Source of the DNA: Nocardia fusca NBRC 14340
GTDB lineage: Bacteria > Actinomycetota > Actinomycetes > Mycobacteriales > Mycobacteriaceae
NCBI RefSeq assembly: GCF_001618425.1
Contig: NZ_BDCU01000017.1
Coordinates: 1 to 64,000 of the forward strand
DNA length: 64,000 nt
Direction: 5' to 3'
Part shown: piece after piece, positions 8,514 to 17,874 of the stretch
How positions within the stretch are numbered: position 1 is the stretch's first letter
How the letters are laid out: each line of letters begins with the position of its first letter
The notes under the pieces: generated by a model
Told to the model about the DNA's origin: nothing
The model's input: the letters and a program-made list of their open reading frames with translations, nothing else
Database searches by the model: none
Translations under genes and position numbers: made by a program

Positions 8514-8623
8514 AGGTACGGCCTTTCGTCGCGGTCGATCACATGCCTGTGCCCGGGAGACGACCCGGCACCCCGGCCGACCCTATCCGCAGCCCGGACG
8601 GCGGGAAGGTCCCGGGCGGCGGC

Positions 8624-10204
8624 TCACTGCAGTTGGGAGGCGGTGATCACCAGCTGTCCACCCTCGGGCACCACCTGGAACGACCGGTTCTCCGACTGCA
8701 CCGAACCGTTGCTCATCGTGTAGGTGATGGTGGCGACGGCCGAGCCGGTGCCCGACGGTGTCACCGCGCCGATGCTGACGGCGGAGATGGTCGACCAGAA
8801 GCGCGTGTACTCGGCGTAGCCGCCGGTGGTGGCCTGATACGCGGGCGAGAGCTGGGACCAGGCGGCGGACGGATTGCCGGGCAGCAGGCCGTAGTACCCG
8901 CGGACGAACTGTTCGACCCGGGCTGCCGACGGCGGACCGGTTTCGGTGGTCGGCGGCGGTGTCGTGTTCGACGGCCGGGCGGTGGTTTCGGTGTCGGATT
9001 CGGCGGTTTCGGGGGCGAGCGCCTGTGACGTGCCCGGGGCGAGCGCGGCCGGATCGTCGGTGTTGTCACCGCCGAGGACATCCGCCAGCACCAGCCCCAC
9101 AACCACCACCAGCATCAGCGCGGAGACAGCCGCCAGCAACGCCACACCGGTGCGTTTCCGGGAGCCCCCGGTCCCTGCCGGAGTGGGCCCGGACGCGGGC
9201 GGGGCGGCGCCGGTGCCACTCGCCGGGGCGGCCTGTCGCGGACCGCGGAAGGCCGGCGGGGTTGCGCCCGGCGGCGGCACCGGCACCGGGGCGGGATCAT
9301 CCGGCGGCCGCGGGGTGGTCGCGGCCGCATCGGCGGGCAGGATCTTCGTGGCGGCGGGTGCTACCGGATCGACCGGTTCCGGTGCCCGCCCGGCGGCCAC
9401 CTCCTCGAGCATGACCTGCGCCTCGTGCATGGTGGGACGGATGGCGACCTCGGTCGCCAGCAGGCGCATCAGCACCGGTCCCAGAGCGCCCGCGCCGGCG
9501 GGCGGTTCGACCTGGCCGCCGGCCACCGCGTGCAGAACCGCCAGCGGATTGTCACCGTCGCCGAACGGCGGGCGGCCGGTATGGGCGTGGTAGAGCGTGG
9601 ATCCCAGGGCGAAGACATCGGAGGCGGGTATCGGCTGCTCACCGCGGGCGACCTCGGGGGCCAGATACGCGGGGGTGCCGGCCAGGAAACCCGTGGCCGT
9701 CACCGTCACATCCCCGGTGGCGCGCGAGATGCCGAAATCGGTGATCTTCACCGTACCGTCGTCGCCCACCAGCAGATTCGCCGGTTTCACATCGCGGTGC
9801 ACGATACCGGCGTCGTGCGCGGCGGCGAGCGCGGCGGCCGCCTGGGCGCCGAGTTTGGCGACCTCGAGCGGGCCCATGGTGCCGTCGAGGTTCAACCGGC
9901 TCGCCAGGCTCGGCGCGTTCATGTATTCCATGACCAGCCACGGCTGGCCGTCCTCCTCGGCGACGTCGAACACCGAGATGGCGTTGGGGTGGTGCAGGCG
10001 CGCGGCGATCCGGCCTTCGCGCAGTGCGCGTTTGCGCGCTTCCGAGGTCTGCTGTTCGGTCAGGTTGGGTCCGAGCAGCACCTGTTTGACCGCGACGGTG
10101 CGCTGGAGCCGGATATCGAGTGCCCGCCACACCACACCCATGGCGCCGGTGCCGATGGGATCCGTGAGCCGATACCGTCCGGCGATCAGCCGATCCTTGG
10201 TCAT
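8624..10204 (-). CDS. Transmembrane serine/threonine protein kinase
   Basis: A 526-residue Hanks-type kinase. The glycine loop is IGTGAMGVV, Lys40 is the ATP lysine, the catalytic loop is VHRDVKPANLL (Asp138) and DFG starts at Asp156. A Pro/Ala-rich linker (about 275-350) leads to one membrane helix at about 352-378, and the C-terminal roughly 145 residues are outside. The extracellular part has no PASTA repeats: it is Thr/Pro-rich, then a small mixed domain (about 420-526) resembling the sensor regions of mycobacterial-type kinases. The start follows an intergenic region of 316 bp. Ligand and substrates are unknown. Confidence 0.9.
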   Translation of the reverse strand: MTKDRLIAGRYRLTDPIGTGAMGVVWRALDIRLQRTVAVKQVLLGPNLTEQQTSEARKRALREGRIAARLHHPNAISVFDVAEEDGQPWLVMEYMNAPSLASRLNLDGTMGPLEVAKLGAQAAAALAAAHDAGIVHRDVKPANLLVGDDGTVKITDFGISRATGDVTVTATGFLAGTPAYLAPEVARGEQPIPASDVFALGSTLYHAHTGRPPFGDGDNPLAVLHAVAGGQVEPPAGAGALGPVLMRLLATEVAIRPTMHEAQVMLEEVAAGRAPEPVDPVAPAATKILPADAAATTPRPPDDPAPVPVPPPGATPPAFRGPRQAAPASGTGAAPPASGPTPAGTGGSRKRTGVALLAAVSALMLVVVVGLVLADVLGGDNTDDPAALAPGTSQALAPETAESDTETTARPSNTTPPPTTETGPPSAARVEQFVRGYYGLLPGNPSAAWSQLSPAYQATTGGYAEYTRFWSTISAVSIGAVTPSGTGSAVATITYTMSNGSVQSENRSFQVVPEGGQLVITASQLQ

Positions 10205-10520
10205 CTCTGTCGTGGCCCCTTCTGTTCGCCGCCGAGTCTTCCAGCACTCCGCGCGTCACAGGCGGCTGCCTACGGCTCCGCTCCGGCCCGGCGCGCCCGA
10301 ACTGCCCGACAACATTGTCGCGGCTTCTGATTCGGCGGTAACCTCAGCGGAAAGTCCCGGAAATCCTACGCTCCGGCACCCGGAAGCCGCGCGGGCAGTA
10401 GGGGTTTACCGACCCCGTTATACCTCGATCACCTGCGTTTTCGGTCTCCGACGGCGGTCCGGAGCGCCCGGACCGCCCCGCAAGTGACGACAATCACATT
10501 GCCCGCAGGTTTATCCGGGC
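10205..10520. other. Intergenic region between metH and kinase gene
   Basis: These 316 bp should hold the kinase promoter and the 3' end of the metH transcript, both on the minus strand. No gene, strong hairpin or recognisable riboswitch was seen. Confidence 0.4.
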
Positions 10521-13500
10521 TCAGACATTGAAGTACTTCGCCTCCGGATGCAACAGGACGAACGCGTCGGTGGACTGCTCGGGATGCAGCTGCAGTTCCT
10601 CCGACAGTGTCACCCCGAGCCGCCCGGCGTCGAGCAGGTCCACCAGTTTGGCGCGATCCTCGAGATCGGGGCACGCGCCGTACCCGAACGAATAACGGGC
10701 GCCGCGGTAACCGAGCGAGAAGTAGTCGGCGATATCGGCCGGATCGGAATCGGCGATCGCGTGGCCCTCCAGGGTGAGTTCCTCGCGGATACGCCGATGC
10801 CAGTACTCGGCGAGCGCCTCGGTGAGCTGCACCCCGATGCCGTGCACCTCCAGATAGTCCCGGTAGTTGTTGTCGGCGAAGAGCTGGTTGGCGTAATCGG
10901 CGATCGGCTGTCCCATGGTGACCAACTGGAACGGCAGGACGTCCACCTGCCCGGTCTCGCGGGCACGCTCGCGCGAGCGGATGAAATCGGCGACGCACAG
11001 GAACCGGTCGCGCTGCTGGCGCGGGAAGGTGAACCGGTGACGTTGCGGCGCATCGGGTTCCGGTTCGGTGAGCACCACGACGTCGTCCCCCTCGGACACC
11101 GCCGGGAAATAGCCGTACACCACCGCGGCGTGCTGGAGCACGCCCTGAGTACTGAGCTCGTCGAGCCAGGCCCGCAGGCGGGGCCGGCCGTCGGATTCCA
11201 CCAGTTCCTCATAACTGGGGCCGTCACCGCCGCGCTGGCCGCGCAGCCCCCACTGACCGAGGAACAGCGCCCGTTCGTCCAGCAACCCGGAGTACTCGTG
11301 TACCGGGAGGCCTTTGATCACCCGGGTACCCCAGAACGGCGGCACCGGGACCGGCAGATCGGCGGCCACATCCGACCGGGCGGGCACCTCGACCGGCGTC
11401 TCGGCCGCCCGCCGCTGTTCGGCGATCCGGCGCGAGCGCTCGTGCCGCGCTTTGCGTTCGGCCGCCTTCTCGCGCGCGGCCACCGCCTCCGGGCTGTCCG
11501 GATCGGGACCGTCACCGCGTTTCTGCGACATGATCTCGTCCATCAGCCGCAGGCCCTCGAAGGCGTCCCGGGCGTAATGCACATCGCCCTCGTAGACGTC
11601 GGTGAGGTCGTTCTCCACATACGACCGGGTGAGCGCGGCCCCGCCGAGCAGCACCGGGAACTGGTCGGCGACGCCGCGGGAGTTGAGTTCCTCCAGGTTC
11701 TCCTTCATCACCACGGTGGATTTCACCAGCAGCCCCGACATCCCGATCACATCGGCCTTCTTGTCCAGGGCGGCGTCGAGAATGGTCGCGATGGGCTGTT
11801 TGATGCCGAGGTTCACCACCTCGTAGCCGTTGTTGGACAGGATGATGTCCACCAGGTTCTTGCCGATATCGTGCACATCGCCCTTGACCGTGGCGAGGAC
11901 GACGCGGCCCTTACCGCTGTCGTCGGTGGCCTCCATATGCGGTTCCAGGTGGGCGACCGCGGCTTTCATGACCTCGGCCGACTGCAGCACGAACGGCAAC
12001 TGCATCTGCCCGGACCCGAACAGCTCGCCGACGGTTTTCATCCCCGAGAGCAGGGTCTCGTTGATGATCTTCAGCGGCGGCACTTCCCGCATGGCCTCAT
12101 CGAGATCGGCCTCCATCCCGGCCCGCTCACCGTCGACGATGCGCCGCTCGAGCCGATCGAACAGCGGCAGCGCGGCCAGTTCGTCGGCCCGGGAGGCGCG
12201 GGAGTCGGCCGTGGACACCCCTTCGAACAGCTGCATGAGTTTCTGCAGCGGGTCGTAGCCCTCGCGACGACGGTCGTAGACCAGGTCCAGGGCCGTCTCG
12301 CGCTGCTCGTCCGGAATCCGGCTCATCGGCAGGATCTTCGAGGCGTGCACGATGGCGCTGTCCAGGCCGGCCTGCACGCATTCGTGCATGAACACCGAGT
12401 TCAGCACCTGGCGCGCGGCGGGGCTGAGTCCGAAGGAGATATTCGACAGGCCCAGCGTGGTCTGCACCTCGGGGTGCCGGCGTTTGAGCTCCCGGATGGC
12501 CTCGATGGTCTCCAGGCCGTCGCGGCGCGACTCCTCCTGCCCGGTGCCCAGGGTGAAGGTGAGGGTGTCGATGATGATGTCGCTCTCGCGCAGACCCCAG
12601 TTACCGGTGATGTCGGCGATGAGTCGCTCGGCGATGGCGACCTTGTGCTCGGCGGTGCGGGCCTGCCCCTCCTCGTCGATGGTCAGGGCGACCACCGCGG
12701 CGCCGTGTTCGGCGACCAGGGCCATGGTCTGCTGGAACCGGGAATCCGGGCCGTCACCGTCCTCGTAGTTCACCGAGTTCACCGCGCAGCGCCCACCCAG
12801 ATGTTCCAGGCCCGCGCGCAGCACCGGCGTCTCGGTGGAGTCGAGCATGATCGGCAGGGTGGAGGCGGTGGCCAGCCGGGACGCCAGCTCCGACATATCG
12901 GCGGTGCCGTCGCGGCCGACGTAGTCGACGCAGAGGTCGAGCATATGGGCGCCGTCGCGGGTCTGGTCCTTGGCGATATCCAGGCATTTCGCCCAGTCCT
13001 GGGCGAGCATCGCCTCCCGGAACGCCTTCGAACCGTTGGCGTTGGTGCGTTCCCCGATCATCAGCACGCTCGCGTCCTGCCGGAACGGCACCGCGGTGTA
13101 CATACTCGAGATGCTGGGCTCGGGGTCGGGAGTGCGGCGCTGCCCGATCGGCGCCAGCCCGGTCTCGACCTCACGGACCGCCTCGGCCACCTGGCGGATA
13201 TGTTCCGGGGTGGTCCCGCAGCAGCCGCCGACGAGGGCCAGGCCGTAGTCGGCGACGAACCCGCGCAGCGCGGCGGCCAGCTCTTCCGGGGTCAGTGGGT
13301 ACTCGGCGCCGTGCGCGCCGAGCACCGGCAGGCCCGCGTTGGGCATCACCGATACCGGGATGCGCGCGTGCTGGGACAGGTAGCGCAGATGTTCGCTCAT
13401 CTCGTCCGGCCCGGTGGCGCAGTTGAGGCCGATCAGGTCGATACCCAGCGGTTCGAGTGCGGTCAGCGCCGCGCCGATCTCACTGCCGACCAGCATGGTG

Positions 13501-14117
13501 CCGGTGGTCTCCACCGTGACGTGGGTGATGATCGGGATCCGGCGACCGGCCCGCTCCATCGCCCGGTGGGTGCCGGTGATGGCGGCCTTGACCTGGAGCA
13601 GGTCCTGGCAGGTTTCGATCAGTACCGCGTCGGCGCCGCCGTCGAGCATGCCGAGCGCGGCCTCGGTGTAGGCGTCGCGCAGGGCCGCGTACGGCGCGTG
13701 GCCGAGGGTGGGCAGTTTGGTACCGGGGCCCATGGAGCCCAGCACGTACCGCGGCACGCCGTCGGGGCCCGGCCCCATCTCGTCGGCGACCTCGCGGGCC
13801 AGCCGCGTCCCCTTCTCCGAGAGATCCCGAATCCGGTCGGCGATCCCGTAGTCGCCCAGATTGGGCAGATTACAGCCGAAGGTATTGGTCTCCACGGCAT
13901 CGGCGCCGGCCTCGAAATAGGAACGATGGATATGCCGCAGCACCTCGGGACGGGTGTCGTTGAGGATCTCGTTGCAACCCTCCAGCCCGCGGAAATCATC
14001 GAGCGTCAGGTCCACGGCCTGCAGCATCGTGCCCATCGCGCCGTCACCGATCACGACACGCCTGGTGAGAGTGTCGAGCAACGTGGTATCGAACTCGGCG
14101 GAGCGGGAGGCAGACAT
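10521..14117 (-). CDS. metH: Cobalamin-dependent methionine synthase MetH
   Basis: Transfers the methyl group of 5-methyltetrahydrofolate to homocysteine via cobalamin. The 1198-residue protein has all the usual modules in order. The homocysteine/zinc domain (about 1-330) has Cys in GLNCATGP and the pair in GGCCGTTPEHI. The pterin-binding domain (about 345-620) contains GERTNANGSK. Then come the helical cap and the B12 domain with KGDVHDIGKNL, whose His is the cobalt ligand, and the C-terminal AdoMet reactivation domain with GYGACPDLEDR. The ATG at 14117 gives the conserved start; a GTG at 14147 would add 10 residues. No cobalamin riboswitch is visible in the 145-bp divergent gap to the PAC2 gene. 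Confidence 0.97.
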   Translation of the reverse strand: MSASRSAEFDTTLLDTLTRRVVIGDGAMGTMLQAVDLTLDDFRGLEGCNEILNDTRPEVLRHIHRSYFEAGADAVETNTFGCNLPNLGDYGIADRIRDLSEKGTRLAREVADEMGPGPDGVPRYVLGSMGPGTKLPTLGHAPYAALRDAYTEAALGMLDGGADAVLIETCQDLLQVKAAITGTHRAMERAGRRIPIITHVTVETTGTMLVGSEIGAALTALEPLGIDLIGLNCATGPDEMSEHLRYLSQHARIPVSVMPNAGLPVLGAHGAEYPLTPEELAAALRGFVADYGLALVGGCCGTTPEHIRQVAEAVREVETGLAPIGQRRTPDPEPSISSMYTAVPFRQDASVLMIGERTNANGSKAFREAMLAQDWAKCLDIAKDQTRDGAHMLDLCVDYVGRDGTADMSELASRLATASTLPIMLDSTETPVLRAGLEHLGGRCAVNSVNYEDGDGPDSRFQQTMALVAEHGAAVVALTIDEEGQARTAEHKVAIAERLIADITGNWGLRESDIIIDTLTFTLGTGQEESRRDGLETIEAIRELKRRHPEVQTTLGLSNISFGLSPAARQVLNSVFMHECVQAGLDSAIVHASKILPMSRIPDEQRETALDLVYDRRREGYDPLQKLMQLFEGVSTADSRASRADELAALPLFDRLERRIVDGERAGMEADLDEAMREVPPLKIINETLLSGMKTVGELFGSGQMQLPFVLQSAEVMKAAVAHLEPHMEATDDSGKGRVVLATVKGDVHDIGKNLVDIILSNNGYEVVNLGIKQPIATILDAALDKKADVIGMSGLLVKSTVVMKENLEELNSRGVADQFPVLLGGAALTRSYVENDLTDVYEGDVHYARDAFEGLRLMDEIMSQKRGDGPDPDSPEAVAAREKAAERKARHERSRRIAEQRRAAETPVEVPARSDVAADLPVPVPPFWGTRVIKGLPVHEYSGLLDERALFLGQWGLRGQRGGDGPSYEELVESDGRPRLRAWLDELSTQGVLQHAAVVYGYFPAVSEGDDVVVLTEPEPDAPQRHRFTFPRQQRDRFLCVADFIRSRERARETGQVDVLPFQLVTMGQPIADYANQLFADNNYRDYLEVHGIGVQLTEALAEYWHRRIREELTLEGHAIADSDPADIADYFSLGYRGARYSFGYGACPDLEDRAKLVDLLDAGRLGVTLSEELQLHPEQSTDAFVLLHPEAKYFNV

Positions 14118-14262
14118 GGATTCCAGACTAGTGCGCGCCTCTGTCACGGTGTCGCCCTGCTTCCTGCCCTGTGCGGGCGACCACAACCGGCGACGCCACC
14201 GACAGGCGCGAGGGGACCGATACTGCGCGCCGGTGGCGGCCCCGCCCCGTAGGCTGGCAGGG

Positions 14263-15150
14263 GTGAGCTCGAGTGAATCTCCGGTGGATCGGGAACTGCC
14301 CGCACTGCGTGACCCGGTGCTCGTTGCGGCCTTCGAGGGCTGGAACGACGCTGGTGACGCCGCAAGCGGCGCGGTGGAGCATCTGGAGTTGATCTGGGAT
14401 GCGCGGCCGCTGGCCGAACTCGATTCCGAGGACTATTACGACTACCAGGTGAACCGGCCGATGGTCCGGCAGGTGGAGGGCGTCACCCGGGAGATCGTCT
14501 GGCCGGCGACCGTCCTGTCGGTGTGCTCCCCGCCCGGTAGCGACCGCGATGTGGTGCTGTTACGCGGTATCGAACCGAATATGCGGTGGCGGCGCTTCTG
14601 CGCGGATCTGCTGGAGTTCATCGATCAGCTCGGCGTGCAGACCGTGGTGATCCTCGGGGCGCTGCTCGCCGATACCCCGCACACCCGGCCGGTGCCGGTC
14701 ACGGGTTCGGCCTACAGCAAGGACGCGGCCGAGCAGTTCGGCCTCGAGCAGACCCGCTACGAGGGGCCCACCGGTATCACCGGGGTGCTCCAGGACCAGT
14801 GTGTGAAGGCCGGGGTCCCGGCGGTGTCGTTCTGGGCCGCGGTACCGCACTACGTGTCGCAGCCGCCGAACCCGAAGGCGACGATCGCGCTGCTGCATCG
14901 GGTCGAGGATGTCCTCGATATCGAGGTACCGCTGCGGGAGCTGCCGCAGCAGGCCGAGGAGTGGGAGTCGACGGTGAACGAGATGACCGTCGCCGACGAC
15001 GAGATCGCCGAATACGTGCGTTCGCTGGAGGAGCGCGGCGACGCCGCGATCGATGTGAACGAGGCGATGGCCAAGATCGACGGCGACGCTCTGGCCGCCG
15101 AATTCGAGAAGTACCTGCGCAGACGAGGACCCGGCGGCTTCGGGCGCTGA
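14263..15150 (+). CDS. PAC2-family protein
   Basis: A 295-residue member of the PAC2 family, related to archaeal and eukaryotic proteasome-assembly chaperones. It has the early segment AFEGWNDAGDAASGA and TVVILGALLADTPHTRP. Actinobacteria that encode a 20S proteasome usually carry such proteins, but a chaperone role in bacteria is inference. The GTG at 14263 was chosen because homology begins soon after; the frame extends upstream over the metH 5' end. It is transcribed divergently from metH. Confidence 0.85.
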   Translation: MSSSESPVDRELPALRDPVLVAAFEGWNDAGDAASGAVEHLELIWDARPLAELDSEDYYDYQVNRPMVRQVEGVTREIVWPATVLSVCSPPGSDRDVVLLRGIEPNMRWRRFCADLLEFIDQLGVQTVVILGALLADTPHTRPVPVTGSAYSKDAAEQFGLEQTRYEGPTGITGVLQDQCVKAGVPAVSFWAAVPHYVSQPPNPKATIALLHRVEDVLDIEVPLRELPQQAEEWESTVNEMTVADDEIAEYVRSLEERGDAAIDVNEAMAKIDGDALAAEFEKYLRRRGPGGFGR

Positions 15151-15180
15151 GGGGGTACGCCGGGCCGCCGGGTCCTCGGT

Positions 15181-15486
15181 TCAGCCGGCCACCGACCAGA
15201 TGCGGGCGGCGGCGTCACTGGCCAGTTTCGCGATGAGCAGCTCGCGTGGAATCGTCTGGCCGGTGAGGTGATCGAGCGACGGAACCACCACGTGATGGGC
15301 GTCCGCCCGCTGGAGTTCCCGGGTCAGTTCGGCGAACGCCGTCCCGTCACCGGGACTCGATTCATGGAACGTCGCGGCGAAGCACAGTCCTCGGGCCTCG
15401 GCCAGCTCACGTAGCGCGGCCTCCATATCGTCACCGTCACCCGCGGCCAGATCGTCGCGTAAATACCCGTATACCAACGCTTCCAC
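15181..15486 (-). CDS. Small resolvase-like protein without catalytic serine
   Basis: A 101-residue protein with the alpha/beta layout of a serine-recombinase N-terminal domain: strand VYGYLR, helix MEAALRELAEARG, strand, then ADAHHVVVPSLDHLTG. The catalytic Ser of resolvases is missing and there is no DNA-binding tail, so it is unlikely to recombine DNA. The GTG at 15486 has an ideal AGGAGG site 6 nt upstream, which fixes the start. It converges on the PAC2 gene with a 30-bp gap. A paralogue with the same core order lies at 29232-29567. Function unknown. Confidence 0.65.
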   Translation of the reverse strand: MEALVYGYLRDDLAAGDGDDMEAALRELAEARGLCFAATFHESSPGDGTAFAELTRELQRADAHHVVVPSLDHLTGQTIPRELLIAKLASDAAARIWSVAG

Positions 15487-15499
15487 CCGAACCTCCTGA

Positions 15500-15570
15500 A
15501 TCCTTCCCCACACGGGGGCGGGGAACCATTTCCTGCTCCGGGATCTCCTCCCCGCATTCGCGGGGGTGTT
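15500..15570. other. Two hairpins resembling degenerate type I-E CRISPR repeats
   Basis: The unit at about 15544-15570 has the perfect stem CCCCGC-ATTC-GCGGGG followed by GGTGTTGC, very like actinobacterial type I-E repeats. A second, poorer unit, CTTCCCC...GGGGAA, lies about 43 bp to the left. The spacing is too short for a working array, where about 61 bp is expected, and no cas gene is in the window. It lies in the 213-bp divergent gap between the resolvase-like gene and an XRE gene, so it may instead be a regulatory hairpin. Confidence 0.3.
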
Positions 15571-15699
15571 GCTTGAACCGGTACGAAGCCGGTCCTATTC
15601 GAGGATGACCCAACCGCGACAACGACAGAAGAGGTCATGCGGGGACATCTGAATGCCCTCTGGGGTCCACGGAAAGTTTGCTGGTGCAATACTGGCCGC

Positions 15700-16932
15700 G
15701 TGACTGCTGCTGAAGATCGTCCGCTGTGGGCCATCCGGATGCGCTCGGAACGCGATGCGCGTGGGTGGTCACAGGTGGACGCCGTCCGCGCCCTGCGCGC
15801 CAAGTCGTCCCACAATCTCCCGACCGACAGCACACTGCTACGCAATTGGCGGCGTTGGGAATCCGGTGAATCACGACCCGACGATTTCTACGCGCCCCTC
15901 ATCGCGGCCACCTTCGACTCGGTGGCCGCGGCGTTCTTCCCGAAGGCCCGGCCGAGCCGCGATGACGAATTGCTCACCGCCACCGGCATGGACACGCTCG
16001 AATTCATGGGACGCCTTCGCATGTCCGATATTTCGACGGCCACCCTGGACGCGGTGCGGATCACCGCGCAGCGGCTGTGCTGTGACTACGCCTCCACCGA
16101 TCCGCACGAACTCCATCTCGAGGCCGCGGGCTGGCTGCGCCGGATCGCCGCGCTGCTCGACGGCCGGCTCACCCTGGCCCAGCACAAAGAGGTCCTGGAG
16201 CTGGCCGGGTGGGTGGCGCTGCTACTCGGCTGTCTCGAATACGATCTCGGCCGGCGCAGCAGCGCCGAGGCCACCCGACGGGCGGCCCGGTCGCTGGGTC
16301 AGGAGGCCGGGCATGCCGAGATCATCGGCTGGAGTTCGGAACTGGCGGCCTGGTTCGCGCTGACCCAGGGCAATCATCGCGGGGTGATCCAGGCGGCCGA
16401 GGCGGTACCGGCGGAATGCACGGCCAGCGGGGTCGGTGTGCAACTGGCCGCCCAGCGGGCGAAGGCGTGGGCGCGGCTGGGCGATCGCACGGCCGTGGAC
16501 GCGGCGCTGGCCGAGGGCCGCACCCTGCTGAACCGGCTCGGCCACCCCGACGATCTCGAGAATCATTTCGTCGTGGATCCGCAGAAGTTCGACTTCTATG
16601 CCATGGACTGCTCCCGGGTCGTCGGGGACGACGCGCGCGCCGAGATGTACGCGCAGGCGGTACTGGCCGACTCGGTCGCTCTGGACGGTTCGGTGCGCAA
16701 TCCGATGCGGGTCGCCGAAGCGCACCTCACCCTGGCCGTGGTCGCCGCCCGCGGGCGCGATCTGGAACTGGCGGTGGCGCAGGGGCGGCGGGCATTCGAG
16801 GCGAAACGGCGGTCCCTGCCCTCGCTGCTGTGCATCGGCAGCGAGGTGGCGCAGGAACTGGTGGAGAACTTCCCCGGTGATCCGCGAACCCGCGCCTTCC
16901 TGGACGAGCTCCGGTCGCTGTCGGGCGTCTGA
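15700..16932 (+). CDS. XRE-type regulator with TPR-like C-terminal region
   Basis: A 410-residue protein with an N-terminal helix-turn-helix (about residues 8-60: RSERDARGWSQVDAV, then LLRNWRRWESGESRPD). A long all-helical region rich in Ala, Arg and Leu follows and looks like TPR-type repeats. This layout is common in Streptomyces and Nocardia regulators that may bind a signalling peptide or partner. The GTG at 15700 places the HTH right at the N terminus; an ATG at 15637 would add 21 unlike residues and has no good ribosome site. It ends 2 bp from a VanY-like fragment on the other strand. Confidence 0.75.
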   Translation: MTAAEDRPLWAIRMRSERDARGWSQVDAVRALRAKSSHNLPTDSTLLRNWRRWESGESRPDDFYAPLIAATFDSVAAAFFPKARPSRDDELLTATGMDTLEFMGRLRMSDISTATLDAVRITAQRLCCDYASTDPHELHLEAAGWLRRIAALLDGRLTLAQHKEVLELAGWVALLLGCLEYDLGRRSSAEATRRAARSLGQEAGHAEIIGWSSELAAWFALTQGNHRGVIQAAEAVPAECTASGVGVQLAAQRAKAWARLGDRTAVDAALAEGRTLLNRLGHPDDLENHFVVDPQKFDFYAMDCSRVVGDDARAEMYAQAVLADSVALDGSVRNPMRVAEAHLTLAVVAARGRDLELAVAQGRRAFEAKRRSLPSLLCIGSEVAQELVENFPGDPRTRAFLDELRSLSGV

Positions 16933-16933
16933 G

Positions 16934-17012
16934 CTACGTGGGCCGCCCACTCACCGGCTCGACATGCCACCACTGGTGGTCGAAGGGCCAGCACAGTCCG
17001 CAGGCCCCCGCG
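16934..17012 (-). pseudogene. Remnant of a second VanY-type C terminus
   Basis: In a frame different from the intact peptidase gene, minus-strand 17012-16934 encodes CGLCWPFDHQWWHVEP and then a stop. This mirrors WGLCRTFDNEWWHFEL at the end of the neighbouring peptidase, and the DNA of the two stretches is clearly similar (about 16962-17010 and 17083-17130). No catalytic domain is left upstream. It is best read as the tail of a decayed tandem duplicate. Confidence 0.55.
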
Positions 17013-17540
17013 TCACCGGTGCGCGGCATCGGGGACCCGGGCCGGGCACGCGGCCCCCGGGAGGGTGGCGAGTTCGAAATGCCACCATTCGTTGTCGAAG
17101 GTCCGGCACAGCCCCCAGCGGTTGCCGTTGGCCTCCAGCCATGCGGCGCCCTCCCGGGGCGCGATATCGACGGCCCGGCCGGTGACATGGGTGGATTCCT
17201 CCGGGGGCAGCACCCAACGCCGGGTCTCCGCCGGGCTCCCGTAGGTGCGCAGCCCCTCCTCCCACATCGCCCGCTGCTCCTCGGGCGAGCGGTAACCGGA
17301 GTTGATCGTCATCGGCACCCCACGAGCGTGTGCCTCCTGTTCAGCCATGGTGTAGGCCAGGGCCAGCAGCGGGTCCAGGCCTTCGGTGCCCGCCGCCGCC
17401 ACCTCGGTGAGCGGCGGGACCGGGAACGCGGGCGCGGCGGTGGCGGGCGCGGCGCCCAGTATCAGTCCGGTGGCCGCGGCGGCCAGGATCGCGGCCGTCA
17501 CACCGGTGCGACGGGACAGGACGCGCGCGGAGTCGATCAT
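17013..17540 (-). CDS. Secreted D-Ala-D-Ala carboxypeptidase, VanY/M15B family
   Basis: A 175-residue exported zinc peptidase predicted to trim the terminal D-Ala of peptidoglycan stem peptides. The signal peptide covers about residues 1-30 (basic start, GVTAAILAAAATGLILGA core, cleavage near ATAAPA). Zinc and catalytic motifs are present: INSGYRSPEEQ, STHVTGRAVDIAP (His and Asp ligands) and EWWHFE (Glu and His). The ATG at 17540 gives a proper signal peptide; the upstream extension does not. The catalytic domain is compact, as in other actinobacterial members. Confidence 0.85.
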   Translation of the reverse strand: MIDSARVLSRRTGVTAAILAAAATGLILGAAPATAAPAFPVPPLTEVAAAGTEGLDPLLALAYTMAEQEAHARGVPMTINSGYRSPEEQRAMWEEGLRTYGSPAETRRWVLPPEESTHVTGRAVDIAPREGAAWLEANGNRWGLCRTFDNEWWHFELATLPGAACPARVPDAAHR

Positions 17541-17874
17541 GGCGACGATCCTATCGGCGACGCTCCACCGATTCCGCTGAAATATGAGCTGAGCTGCACA
17601 AACGTGACCCCGCAGCCATGTTCCTGTCATCTGTCGCCCAACCGGGTCCCCGCGGCGGCGAACCCCCTTGTCGCACTCCGCTCAACGCACCGACCGCAAC
17701 CTCGCGAACGACGTAACTGTTGTCTTCCCGGCGGGTGGCCCACGAGCGCGACGGACGAGTGGTACGTCCCCGGCCCCGGTGACATGGACTCTCACCCCCA
17801 ACGGGTGAGGAACCGGTATGCGACCGGCCTTAGGGTCGACCCGGAAGCGTACTCACCCTGATGAAGGAGCCGAG
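17541..17874. other. Divergent intergenic region
   Basis: These 334 bp lie between the divergent peptidase and DUF1269-type genes and should hold both promoters. No gene or clear operator was found. Confidence 0.4.

Noticed and set aside
10548..14252. A 1234-codon open frame antisense to metH
   Set aside because: It is a by-product of high third-position GC in metH; the translation has no recognisable domain and the metH frame is unmistakable.
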